From assembly GCF_013410355.1 (NCBI RefSeq), contig NZ_JACCFI010000001.1, positions 2,666,001 to 2,730,000 of the forward strand: DNA of 64,000 nucleotides. The letters run 5' to 3'. Below are positions 32,691-40,286 of this stretch, piece after piece (position 1 is the first letter of the stretch; every line of letters begins with the position of its first letter). The notes beneath the pieces were generated by a model, which had not been told where the DNA came from, did no database searches, and was given only the letters and a program-made list of their open reading frames with translations. The translations under genes were made by a program, and so were the position numbers. The DNA comes from Agromyces hippuratus (GTDB lineage: Bacteria > Actinomycetota > Actinomycetes > Actinomycetales > Microbacteriaceae).

Positions 32691-33575
32691 TCAGAGCACT
32701 CGGTCGAGCGCCGGGTGCAGGTGGCGCGTCGTGAGCACCGTCGCAGCATGCCGGGCGCCCGCCTCGAGCGCATCCTCGAGCGCAGCTCCGCCGAGGTGGG
32801 CGTCGAGCACTCCGGCCATGAACGCGTCGCCGGCCCCGTTGGTGTCGAGCACCTCGACGGGCACCGCAGCGACCTCGGTCAGGGACATCCGCTCGTCGTC
32901 GTTGTCGTCACCTTCGTCGCGAGAGACCGCGATCGCGCCCTGCGCCCCCAGCGTGCAGACGACGACGGATGCCCCGCCGCGCACGCACTCCGCCATGAAC
33001 GGTCGCGGGTCGTCGCCGATGCGGTCGGCGTTCATGAAGATCCAGTCGGCGGCCTCGATGAACGGGCGGTGGAAGTCGGCGCTGCCGTCGTAGTCGTGGA
33101 TGTCGGTCCAGATCGGCCGGCCGGTCGCCCGCGCCGCGCCGATGAGCCCGCGCGAACGTTCGGAGAGATCGAGCACGATCGCCGGGGCATCCGCCATCGC
33201 CTGCGCCAGTTCGGCCGACGGCGGCGTGCCCGGGTCGGCGGGCGCGCTCAGGTAGAGGGAGACGCGCTCGCCCTGCCGGGTCATGAGGTTCAGGTGGCTC
33301 TCGGTGCGCGCGACGGCGAGGCTCGCGAGCGCGACACCGGATGCCTCGAGCGCGCCCTGCACGCGGCGGCCCTCGTCATCGTCGCCGATGAGGGCGTGCA
33401 GCAGCACGGGCCTGCCGAGGCCCGCGAGTCCGAGCGCCTTGCCGGCCGAGGTGCCGCCGATCGTCTCGTAGTCGTCGAGCGCGAACTGCATGTGGGGCAC
33501 CGGCTCGGGCAGCTGCTCGAGGTAGACGATGCGGTTCCAGGCGGCCGGGCCCGAGATGACGATGGGTGCGCTCAT
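32691..33575 (-). CDS. PfkB family carbohydrate kinase
   Basis: ATP-dependent sugar or nucleoside kinase of the ribokinase fold, 294 residues. The N-terminal motif is IGGTSAGKALGLAGLGRPVLLHALIGDD, and the C-terminal signature with the catalytic aspartate is DTNGAGDAFMAGVLDAHLGG. The lid strands are present. The sugar is not decidable; ribokinase, fructokinase and 2-keto-3-deoxygluconate kinase have the same features. TACGCT lies 8 bases before the ATG and no ribosome-binding site is seen, suggesting leaderless transcription from a promoter beside the 33655-33727 palindrome. Confidence 0.87.
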   Translation of the reverse strand: MSAPIVISGPAAWNRIVYLEQLPEPVPHMQFALDDYETIGGTSAGKALGLAGLGRPVLLHALIGDDDEGRRVQGALEASGVALASLAVARTESHLNLMTRQGERVSLYLSAPADPGTPPSAELAQAMADAPAIVLDLSERSRGLIGAARATGRPIWTDIHDYDGSADFHRPFIEAADWIFMNADRIGDDPRPFMAECVRGGASVVVCTLGAQGAIAVSRDEGDDNDDERMSLTEVAAVPVEVLDTNGAGDAFMAGVLDAHLGGAALEDALEAGARHAATVLTTRHLHPALDRVL

Positions 33576-33603
33576 GGTTGGCCAGCGTAGCGGCGGCCAC
33601 CGG

Positions 33604-33629
33604 CCGCCAGCCGCCAGCCGCCAGCCGCC
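33604..33629. repeat. Short tandem repeat (CCGCCAG)n
   Basis: Three copies of CCGCCAG plus CCGCC between the PfkB start and the palindrome at 33655-33727. It is a slippage-prone tract in the divergent promoter region. Confidence 0.75.
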
Positions 33630-33654
33630 GCGCCAGCGCGCCGGTACCACCACG

Positions 33655-33727
33655 TGAGGACCCGATGGGCGCCCGAGTCCCTCCGTCTCCCATCGCCAGC
33701 AGCACTCGGGCGCCCATCGGGTCCTCA
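33655..33727. repeat. Perfect 24-bp inverted repeat in the PfkB / PLD divergent promoter region
   Basis: Arms at 33655-33678 and 33704-33727 are exact complements around a 25-base loop. The arm contains GACCCGATGGGCGCCCGAGT. Both neighbouring genes start on either side, so termination is not the obvious role. Similar words (ACTCGGG, CATCGGGT) recur in the palindrome at 57325-57407. Confidence 0.75.
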
Positions 33728-33824
33728 GCCGCGGCCTGACGACGGGTTCCGGGCGGGCACTGATGCCGCGTCGTGTCGCGAGGTCGACGCTCATCATGAG
33801 GAACACTCACGAGAGGAGCGCGCC

Positions 33825-34937
33825 ATGTCGGTCGGCATCGGGGGAGTGGAGCTCTACATGGGGCCGACCGCGGTCGGCGGTCCCGACGATCTCGACCTGG
33901 CGATCCGCGACTTCATCGACGGTGCGCAGCACAGCCTCGCGATCGCCGTGCAGGAGATCGACTCGCGACCGATCGCCCGGGCGATCCTCGCGGCGAAGCA
34001 GCGCGGGGTGCGCGTGCGGGTCATCCTCGAGGGCGACTACCTGACCGAGGAGAAGGCGCTCGACGACCCGTGGGGCGTCACCGGCGCCCACGAGGAGAAC
34101 CGCGTCATCCAGGGTGCCCTCCTGAAGGCCCGCGTCGACGTGATCAGCGACCTGAACCCGAAGATCTTCCACCAGAAGTTCATCGTGCGCGACTCGGGCA
34201 AGCCGACCGCCGCGGTGCTCACGGGCTCGACCAATTTCACGCTCACCGACACGGGGAAGAACGAGGAGGTCGGCATCGGGGCGGGCCAGAACCTCAACCA
34301 CGTCGTCGTGCTGACCGGCCAGCTCGCGGCCACCGAGTACCTGCGCGAATTCGAGCGGATGCGCTCGGGCACGTTCGGCGACCTGCACGAGCGCGTCGAG
34401 CCGAAGCCCAAGGAGTTCGGCCTGCCCGAGGTGCGGGTGAAGCCCCTCTTCGCCCCGCGGCACGGCCCCGAGATGGAGATCATGAAGCAGATGCTGAAGG
34501 CGAAGGACTCGATCGACTTCGCGATGTTCACCTTCGCCCAGTCATCCGGCATCGACGACACCATGATCCGGCTGCGCCCGCTCGTCCCCCGCATCCGCGG
34601 CGTGCTCGACCGCGACCAGGGCGCCGCGAAGTGGGCGGCGACGAGCGGCCTGGGCCGCGGTGACGTCGAGCTCTTCGCGAACCGGCGCAACACGGGCGTG
34701 CGCAAGCTCCACCACAAGCTCATGGTCATCGACGAGCGGCTCATCATCGTCGGCAGCTTCAACTACACGGCGCCCGCCAACACCCTGAACGACGAGAACA
34801 TCATCGTGATCGGCGACCTCGAGGAGGAGCCGGGCAGCGCAGCGGATGTCGCGCAGCGCGCGCTCGCCCGCTACGCGCTCACCGAGATCGACCGCATCAT
34901 CGACGACCTCTCGGCGCCGGTGCCGGTCTCCCCGTAG
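33825..34937 (+). CDS. Phospholipase-D-like protein with two HKD motifs
   Basis: A 370-residue PLD-superfamily protein. Both catalytic motifs are complete: FHQKFIVRD (H116, K118, D123) with GSTNFT, and HHKLMVID (H296, K298, D303) with GSFNYT. The two halves form one active site. The family includes phospholipases, cardiolipin synthases and nucleases; with no signal peptide and no membrane segment, a cytoplasmic nuclease or phosphodiesterase is as likely as a phospholipase. GAGAGGAG precedes the ATG at 33825. The nearby genes do not define a substrate. Confidence 0.85.
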   Translation: MSVGIGGVELYMGPTAVGGPDDLDLAIRDFIDGAQHSLAIAVQEIDSRPIARAILAAKQRGVRVRVILEGDYLTEEKALDDPWGVTGAHEENRVIQGALLKARVDVISDLNPKIFHQKFIVRDSGKPTAAVLTGSTNFTLTDTGKNEEVGIGAGQNLNHVVVLTGQLAATEYLREFERMRSGTFGDLHERVEPKPKEFGLPEVRVKPLFAPRHGPEMEIMKQMLKAKDSIDFAMFTFAQSSGIDDTMIRLRPLVPRIRGVLDRDQGAAKWAATSGLGRGDVELFANRRNTGVRKLHHKLMVIDERLIIVGSFNYTAPANTLNDENIIVIGDLEEEPGSAADVAQRALARYALTEIDRIIDDLSAPVPVSP

Positions 34938-35001
34938 GGCGAGTTCTCCACAGACCCGAATCGGACCCAGATGGGCCGGGGCGGCCCGCTACGGTCGAGG
35001 G

Positions 35002-35241
35002 ATGTACGACGTCGTGAGCTACAGCATGTCCTGGATGTACCCGATCGCCTGGGTGCTCTTCGCGCTCGCGTTGCTCACGGCGCTCGTCTGCCTCATCGTG
35101 CTGCTGCTCGCCGCCGCGAGGGCACTGAGCGCCAACGCTCGCTGGCGCACGGTGCAGACCGAGCTGTTGCTCGCCGAGGCGTCGGCGGGACCCGACGGCC
35201 CGATGGCCACCGAACCTCCGGCAGCCGTCCAGCCGTCGTAG
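35002..35241 (+). CDS. Small single-span membrane protein, hypothetical
   Basis: A 79-residue protein with one strong membrane segment (about 12-38, AWVLFALALLTALVCLIVLLLAAARAL in two blocks) and a short soluble tail ending TEPPAAVQPS. TACGGT lies 6 bases before the ATG with a weak GAGGG between, in keeping with a leaderless start. No family recognised. Confidence 0.65.
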   Translation: MYDVVSYSMSWMYPIAWVLFALALLTALVCLIVLLLAAARALSANARWRTVQTELLLAEASAGPDGPMATEPPAAVQPS

Positions 35242-35259
35242 GAGCGGAGTCCGCAGCAT

Positions 35260-35290
35260 CTGCGACGCTGCCCAACTGGTAGCGTCGCAG
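35260..35290 (+). promoter_or_regulatory. Hairpin directly before the BadF kinase start
   Basis: CTGCGACGCT (35260-35269) pairs perfectly with AGCGTCGCAG (35281-35290), 11-base loop, ending two bases before the GTG. It may terminate the preceding small gene. TAGCGT (35280-35285) inside it is 7 bases before the GTG and could be a leaderless -10 box. Confidence 0.5.
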
Positions 35291-35292
35291 CC

Positions 35293-36216
35293 GTGAATTC
35301 GACGAGCACTCTCGCGATCGACGCCGGCCAGTCGGGCATCAAGGTCAGGCACACGGATGCCTCGGGCTCCGGTGAATGGTCGGCCCCCGGCATCCGCACC
35401 GACCTGCCGCTGCTGCCGCAGCTGGCACGCATCATCGAGCAGGCGCACGAGGGCGGCCGCGCCGCTGAACGTGTCGGGCTCGGCGTCTCGGGCCTGACCG
35501 ACGACGAGTCCGATGCCGGCTACCTGCTCGCGGCCGCAGCGCCGATCGGCGCCCGCAGCGTGCACCTCGCCCACGACTCGATCACCGCGTACCTCGGCGC
35601 GCTCGGCGATGAACGCGGCGTCGTGGTCGCCGCGGGCACGGGCGTCGTGACGCTCGCCGTGGGCGCGACCGAGATCGCCCGCGTCGACGGGTGGGGCTAC
35701 ATCATGGGCGACTCCGGCAGCGGGTACTGGCTCGGCCGAGCCGGACTCGAAGCGGTCATGCGAGCCCACGACGGTCGCGGCGCCGCGACCGCGCTGACCG
35801 ACGTCGTGCGGGCGGACTTCCCCGACCTCGAGGCCGCCTACATCGAGCTGCAGGCCGATCTCGGTCGCGTGCAGCGCATCGCCTCCTACGCGCGCGCGGT
35901 CGCCGACGCCGCCGCCGCCGGTGACGCGGTCGCCGAGTCGATCATCACGAACGGAGCTCGCGAGCTCGCTGCGTCGGCGTTCGCAGGCCTCCGCCGCGTC
36001 GGCGAGTCGGACGTTCCCGATTCGCACGTGCGGGGGGTCGGCGGACTCTTCCTGGGCGAGGCGCTCGGACGCGAGTTCGTCGCCGCGATCACCGCCGAGA
36101 TCCCGGGCGCCGAGATCCGGCTCGGCGAGGCGCACCCGCTCGACGGCGCCGCGGCGCTCGCGGATGTCGCGCCGACGAGCGCGCTCGCGGCGCACATCGC
36201 CGTCGCCCGCGCCTGA
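35293..36216 (+). CDS. BadF/BadG/BcrA/BcrD-type ATPase, N-acetylglucosamine kinase-like
   Basis: A 307-residue ASKHA-fold kinase. Phosphate-1 motif LAIDAGQSGIKVRH, phosphate-2 VVAAGTGVVTLAVG, the GDSGSGYWLGRAGLEAVM loop, and the adenosine region GVGGLFLGEALGREFV are in order. The GDSGSGYWLG motif is typical of the GlcNAc-kinase-like subgroup, so an amino-sugar or related substrate is likely. The GTG at 35293 puts the first motif 7 residues from the N-terminus; no Shine-Dalgarno is present and leaderless initiation is probable. Convergent with the decarboxylase gene. Confidence 0.85.
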   Translation: MNSTSTLAIDAGQSGIKVRHTDASGSGEWSAPGIRTDLPLLPQLARIIEQAHEGGRAAERVGLGVSGLTDDESDAGYLLAAAAPIGARSVHLAHDSITAYLGALGDERGVVVAAGTGVVTLAVGATEIARVDGWGYIMGDSGSGYWLGRAGLEAVMRAHDGRGAATALTDVVRADFPDLEAAYIELQADLGRVQRIASYARAVADAAAAGDAVAESIITNGARELAASAFAGLRRVGESDVPDSHVRGVGGLFLGEALGREFVAAITAEIPGAEIRLGEAHPLDGAAALADVAPTSALAAHIAVARA

Positions 36217-36269
36217 CGCGTCGCGCGCAGAGCGCGGGGGCGCGAGTCCGACCTGAGCCGGCGCCCGAA

Positions 36270-37703
36270 TCAGTACATCGTGTCGAGGATCGCGACGAGG
36301 TGCTCGAACGTCGTGTTCGGGTTCACGATCGCGAAGCGCGTGTTCGGCCGGCCCGCGTGCGAGCTCGGCGTCACGAATGCCCGCTGCTCGTCGAGGAGGC
36401 GCGCCGACCACGCGTCGTAGTCGGCCTTGGTCCAGCCGTCGCGCTCGAACACCACGACCGAGAGCTGCGGCGACCGCACGAGGCTGAGTCCTTCGCGGCC
36501 CTCGATCTCGTCGGCGATCCGCTGCGCCAGGGCGATCGAGCTCGAGATCGCCTCGCGGTACGCGGTGCCGCCGTACGTCGCGAGCGAGAACCACAGCGGC
36601 AGTCCGCGAGCACGCCGCGTGAGGTGCGCGGCGTAGTCCGACGGGCTCCAGTCGCCGCCCTCGGTGAGGGTGTCGAGGTACTCGGCGTGCTGCGTGTGCG
36701 CGCGGCGCCCCTGCTCGGGGTCGCGGTAGATGAGCGCGCACGCGTCGAACGGGGCGAAGAGCCACTTGTGCGGGTCGACGATCACCGAGTCGGCGTGCTC
36801 GACGCCCGCGAAGCGGTGCCGCGCGAGCGGCGAGAGCATGCCGGCCAGGCCGTAGGCGCCGTCGACGTGGAACCAGAAGTCGAACTCGCGCTTCAGCTCG
36901 GCGATCGAGTCGAGGTCGTCGACGATGCCGAAGTTCGTCGAGCCCGCGGTCGCGACGACCGCGAAGACGGATGCCCCGTGCTCCTCGAGTGCCGCGCGCA
37001 CGTCGTCGCCCCGCAGCATGCCGTCGCCGGCTGGGGTCACGGGCACCACGTCGACGTCCATCACCCGGGCCGCCGAGGCGATCGAGGAGTGCGCCTCTGC
37101 GCTGCACGCGATCTTCCAGCGGCCGCCGGGCGGCGCGGGCACCGCGGCATCCGCTGCACCGTCGCTCAGCCGGTGACGCGCGGCCTCGCGGGCCGCGACG
37201 AGGGCCGAGAGGTTGCCGAGCGTGCCGCCCTGCACGAAGACGCCGCCCGAGCCCGCGGGGAGGCCGAACTCGCGGCCGAGCCACGACAGCACCTCGTTCT
37301 CGGCGTAGACCGCGCCGGCGCCCTCGAGCCAGGAGCCGCCGTAGAGGGCGCTCGCCGAGACCACGAGGTCGAACGCCGTGGCGGCCTTCGTCGGCGCCGT
37401 CGGGATGAAGGAGAGGTACTGCGGGTGGTCGGTCGTGATGCAGGCCGGGGCGAGCACGTGCTCGAAGAGCGCGAGGGCGCGGGCGGCGCCGATGCCCTGC
37501 TCGTCGATCGTGCGGCCGGCGAGGCGGCGCAGCTCGGGCTCGGTCACGGGCTTGTCGAGCGGGGTGTCGTCGCTCAGGATGCGGCGGCGCGAGTACGCGA
37601 GCACGAGGTCGACGAGGTGGCTCGTCTCGTCGCTGGTCGAGTGCATGCGGGTCGCGGGGTCGCGCGGCTCGTTCGCGTCGAGGTCGAGTTCTGTGCGGTG
37701 CAT
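36270..37703 (-). CDS. PLP-dependent group II amino acid decarboxylase
   Basis: A 477-residue fold-type I PLP enzyme of the aromatic-amino-acid/glutamate decarboxylase group. The Schiff-base lysine is in DPHKWLFAPFD, HVDGAYGL supplies the cofactor aspartate, and GVFVQGGTLGNLSALVAARE and CSAEAHSSI bind phosphate and ring. The substrate is not decidable; homologues act on L-DOPA, tyrosine, tryptophan or 2,4-diaminobutyrate. AAGGGAACC precedes the ATG at 37703; the longer reading at 37751 has no support. It follows the arylsulfatase on the same strand after a terminator hairpin, so probably has its own promoter. Confidence 0.87.
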   Translation of the reverse strand: MHRTELDLDANEPRDPATRMHSTSDETSHLVDLVLAYSRRRILSDDTPLDKPVTEPELRRLAGRTIDEQGIGAARALALFEHVLAPACITTDHPQYLSFIPTAPTKAATAFDLVVSASALYGGSWLEGAGAVYAENEVLSWLGREFGLPAGSGGVFVQGGTLGNLSALVAAREAARHRLSDGAADAAVPAPPGGRWKIACSAEAHSSIASAARVMDVDVVPVTPAGDGMLRGDDVRAALEEHGASVFAVVATAGSTNFGIVDDLDSIAELKREFDFWFHVDGAYGLAGMLSPLARHRFAGVEHADSVIVDPHKWLFAPFDACALIYRDPEQGRRAHTQHAEYLDTLTEGGDWSPSDYAAHLTRRARGLPLWFSLATYGGTAYREAISSSIALAQRIADEIEGREGLSLVRSPQLSVVVFERDGWTKADYDAWSARLLDEQRAFVTPSSHAGRPNTRFAIVNPNTTFEHLVAILDTMY

Positions 37704-37807
37704 CCGGAGGTTCCCTTTCGGCTCGGCCGAACCGGGTCGCCGGAGGGCCACGGGAAAGTTTCACATATCTCGGCGAAACCGCAAAGAAGCGTCACGATTC
37801 CTGCGTA

Positions 37808-37838
37808 GCGCGCCGCTTCCATGCAGAAAGCGGCGCGC
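37808..37838 (-). terminator. Terminator after the arylsulfatase gene
   Basis: GCGCGCCGCTT (37808-37818) and AAGCGGCGCGC (37828-37838) form a perfect 11-bp stem with a 9-base loop, 14 bases past the sulfatase stop. Confidence 0.75.
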
Positions 37839-37852
37839 GAACGCAACGGTTG

Positions 37853-40207
37853 CTACTGGTGACGCAACGCCGCCTGCAGGTGCTCTTCGGGGTCGACGAG
37901 GTGGTTGTGGTCGTCGACCCCGAGTGCGACCTCGGCCCACTGCAGCGTGCCGCTGAACGCGCCGCCCCACACCTTGTAGCCCTCGTACGCCGGCATGCCG
38001 GTGTCGCAGCCGGTGTCGAGACCTTCGTCGAACGAGAAGTAGAGCGCGTGCGTGTGCTCGACGCGCCCGGTGCCGACCGCCTTGCCGTCGATGAAGAGCG
38101 TGACGTCGCCGCCCTTGCCGATGCCGCCGCCGTCGTAGGCGAACTCGACCCGCACCTGGTGCTCACCCGCGCCGATCGGGGCGTCCGACAGGGTGGTCGA
38201 GCGCTGCAGGCCGCAGTAGTTGTAGTGGAAGCCGAGCTTGCCGTCTTCGGCGAAGAACGACCAGCCGCCCGTGCGGCCGCCCTGCGCCACGATCGCGCCC
38301 TCGAGCGTGCCGTCGTCGGGCACGACCACCTCGGACGTGACCGAGAACGAGCGGTTCTTCACGTTGATCGCGACGTTCTCACCGAGGCGCACCATGCCGG
38401 GGTAGAGCCGCAGCCGGTCGCCCTTCACGAGCGTCGGCCGGCCGGCGATCTCGGGGTTCATGCGCTCGGCGGCGCGGTCGTCCATCGGGAACACGTTGTG
38501 GCGGGCCGCCTCGATGAGGAAGAGCCGCTGCAGCTCGGCGAGCTTCTCGGGCTGCTCATCGGCGAGGTTCTTCGCCTGCGTCCAGTCGGTCGTCGTGTCG
38601 TAGAGCTCCCACACGTCGAGCGAGAAGTCGGGGGCCTTCGACACCACGTCCCACGGGGTGCGGTGCTTCGTGACCGCGGTCCAGCCGCGGTGGTAGATGC
38701 CGCGGTTTCCCATGAGCTCGAAGTACTGCGTCGTGTGGCGTTCGTCGGCGGATGCATCGTCGAAGCTGTACGCCATCGAGACGCCGTGCATCGGCTCCTG
38801 CGTGACGCCGTTGAACGTGTGCGGCTCGGCGAGGCCGGCCACGTCGAGCACTGTCGGCGCGAGGTCGATGACGTGGTGCCACTGCTCGCGCACCTCGCCC
38901 TTGGCCTGGATGCGGCTCGGCCAGTGCACGATCGTGCCGTTGCGGGTGCCGCCGTAGTGCGAGGCGACCTGCTTGGTCCACTGGTAGGGCGTGCACATCG
39001 CGTGCGCCCAGGCGACCGAGTAGTGGTTGTACGCCTCGGGGCCGCCGACCTTGTCGAGGTGCTCCTTCCAGAAGTCGACGGTCTCGAACTGGCCGCCGCC
39101 GTTGGAGGCCGTGGTCAGCATGTAGGCGCCGTTGATGCCGCCCTCGGCCGAGGCGCCGTTGTCGCCGATGATGTAGTAGATCAGCGTGTCCTCGAGGATG
39201 TCGAGCTCCTCGAGCGCGTCGATCACGCGACCGGTGTGGTGGTCGGCGTACTCGAGGAAGGCTGCGTAGACCTCCATCTGGCGGGCGAGCACGGGCTTCT
39301 GCTCGTCGGGCACGTCGTCCCAGGCGGGCAGGCCCTCGGGGCGGGCCGTCAGCTCGGAGTCGGCGGCGATGACGCCGAGCTCCTTCTGCCGGGCGAAGGT
39401 CTGCTCGCGCTGCGCGTCCCAGCCGAGGTCGAACTTCCCCTCGTACTTGGCGATCCAGTCCTTCGGCACGTGGTGCGGTGCGTGCGTCGCGCCCGGCGCG
39501 AAGTACACGAAGAAGGGCTTGTCGGGCGTCAGGCTCTGCTGCTGGCGCACGTAGTCGATCGCCTTGTCGGCGAGGTCGGGCATGAGGTGGTAGTCGGGGT
39601 CGGTCGGCGGCGCGATCGCGGTGAGCCCGTCGATGAGCGCCGGCGTGTACTGGTTCGTCTCGCCGCCGATGAACCCGTAGAAGCGCTCGAAGCCGCTCTG
39701 CGCGGGCCAGTGGTCGAACGGGCCGGTCGGGCCCGACTCCCACACCGGCACCTCGTGGCACTTGCCGAACTGGGCCGTGTTGTACCCGTTCTGGCGGAGG
39801 ATCTCGGGCAGCGGCACCGCGGTGTTCGGGCGCGTCGAGCGGTAGCCCGGGGCGGGCGTCGCGGTCTCGGTGATGTGGCCCATGCCGACGGCGTGGTGGT
39901 TGCGGCCGGAGAGCAGCGCTGCGCGGGTCGGCGAGCAGAGCGCGGTGGTGTGGAACCGCGAGTAGCGCAGGCCCTCGCCGGCGAGGCGTTCGGCGGTCGG
40001 CGTGTGGATGGGGCCGCCGAAGGCACTGGATGCCCCGAAGCCGACGTCGTCGAGCAGGATCACGAGCACGTTCGGCGCCTGGGCAGGCGGCCTCGCCGGC
40101 TCGATGGGCGGGAACTTCTCGTCGAGCTTCTTCGCGTCGTACGCGACCGGCCCCTGGTAGGCGCGGTCGGGCACGGGAAGCACGGATCCCGGTCGGACGT
40201 CGTTCAT
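37853..40207 (-). CDS. Arylsulfatase (AtsA-like, formylglycine type)
   Basis: Type I sulfatase that hydrolyses sulfate esters. The 784-residue product has metal ligands in VILLDDVGFGASSAFGG and the formylglycine motif C91-S-P-T-R in LCSPTRAALLSGR, which must be oxidised by a formylglycine-generating enzyme not in this window. HHVP, DNGAS and GGTRNG complete the site. The C-terminal third is the extension of AtsA-type enzymes, with a jelly-roll-like end. There is no signal peptide, so it acts inside the cell, as AtsA homologues do. It lies 79 bases after the dehydratase gene, and its ribosome-binding site is inside a 17-bp stem preceded by a small ORF. Confidence 0.9.
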   Translation of the reverse strand: MNDVRPGSVLPVPDRAYQGPVAYDAKKLDEKFPPIEPARPPAQAPNVLVILLDDVGFGASSAFGGPIHTPTAERLAGEGLRYSRFHTTALCSPTRAALLSGRNHHAVGMGHITETATPAPGYRSTRPNTAVPLPEILRQNGYNTAQFGKCHEVPVWESGPTGPFDHWPAQSGFERFYGFIGGETNQYTPALIDGLTAIAPPTDPDYHLMPDLADKAIDYVRQQQSLTPDKPFFVYFAPGATHAPHHVPKDWIAKYEGKFDLGWDAQREQTFARQKELGVIAADSELTARPEGLPAWDDVPDEQKPVLARQMEVYAAFLEYADHHTGRVIDALEELDILEDTLIYYIIGDNGASAEGGINGAYMLTTASNGGGQFETVDFWKEHLDKVGGPEAYNHYSVAWAHAMCTPYQWTKQVASHYGGTRNGTIVHWPSRIQAKGEVREQWHHVIDLAPTVLDVAGLAEPHTFNGVTQEPMHGVSMAYSFDDASADERHTTQYFELMGNRGIYHRGWTAVTKHRTPWDVVSKAPDFSLDVWELYDTTTDWTQAKNLADEQPEKLAELQRLFLIEAARHNVFPMDDRAAERMNPEIAGRPTLVKGDRLRLYPGMVRLGENVAINVKNRSFSVTSEVVVPDDGTLEGAIVAQGGRTGGWSFFAEDGKLGFHYNYCGLQRSTTLSDAPIGAGEHQVRVEFAYDGGGIGKGGDVTLFIDGKAVGTGRVEHTHALYFSFDEGLDTGCDTGMPAYEGYKVWGGAFSGTLQWAEVALGVDDHNHLVDPEEHLQAALRHQ

Positions 40208-40211
40208 CTGT

Positions 40212-40279
40212 TCCCCCTCATGCGCGGCGGGTGTCGTCGCGCTCCTCGATCATCGCAGCCATGCCGCGCATGAGGGGGA
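40212..40279 (-). promoter_or_regulatory. SD-masking leader hairpin of the arylsulfatase gene
   Basis: A perfect 17-bp inverted repeat (40212-40228 with 40263-40279, 34-base loop) lies between the dehydratase stop and the sulfatase ATG. On the minus-strand mRNA its 3' arm holds the sulfatase ribosome-binding site, AGGGGGA, 4 bases before the ATG. Folding would hide that site. The stem also overlaps both ends of a small ORF. It could alternatively terminate the dehydratase transcript. Confidence 0.65.
40218..40271 (-). CDS. Candidate upstream ORF in the arylsulfatase leader, 17 residues
   Basis: ATG to TGA, encoding MRGMAAMIEERDDTRRA. The start is in the 5' arm of the leader stem, the stop in the 3' arm, and the sulfatase Shine-Dalgarno follows at once, so a ribosome moving through would open the stem. 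Three of its 17 residues are methionine, which is suggestive for a sulfur-related gene but may be chance. No good ribosome-binding site is seen for it. Confidence 0.35.
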   Translation of the reverse strand: MRGMAAMIEERDDTRRA

Positions 40280-40286
40280 GTGCCGC

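Noticed and set aside
34944..34952. Single DnaA-box-like TTCTCCACA downstream of the PLD gene
   Set aside because: Isolated, one-off match; the same 9-mer occurs inside the secreted GH5 gene near 25190, so a lone copy has no weight.
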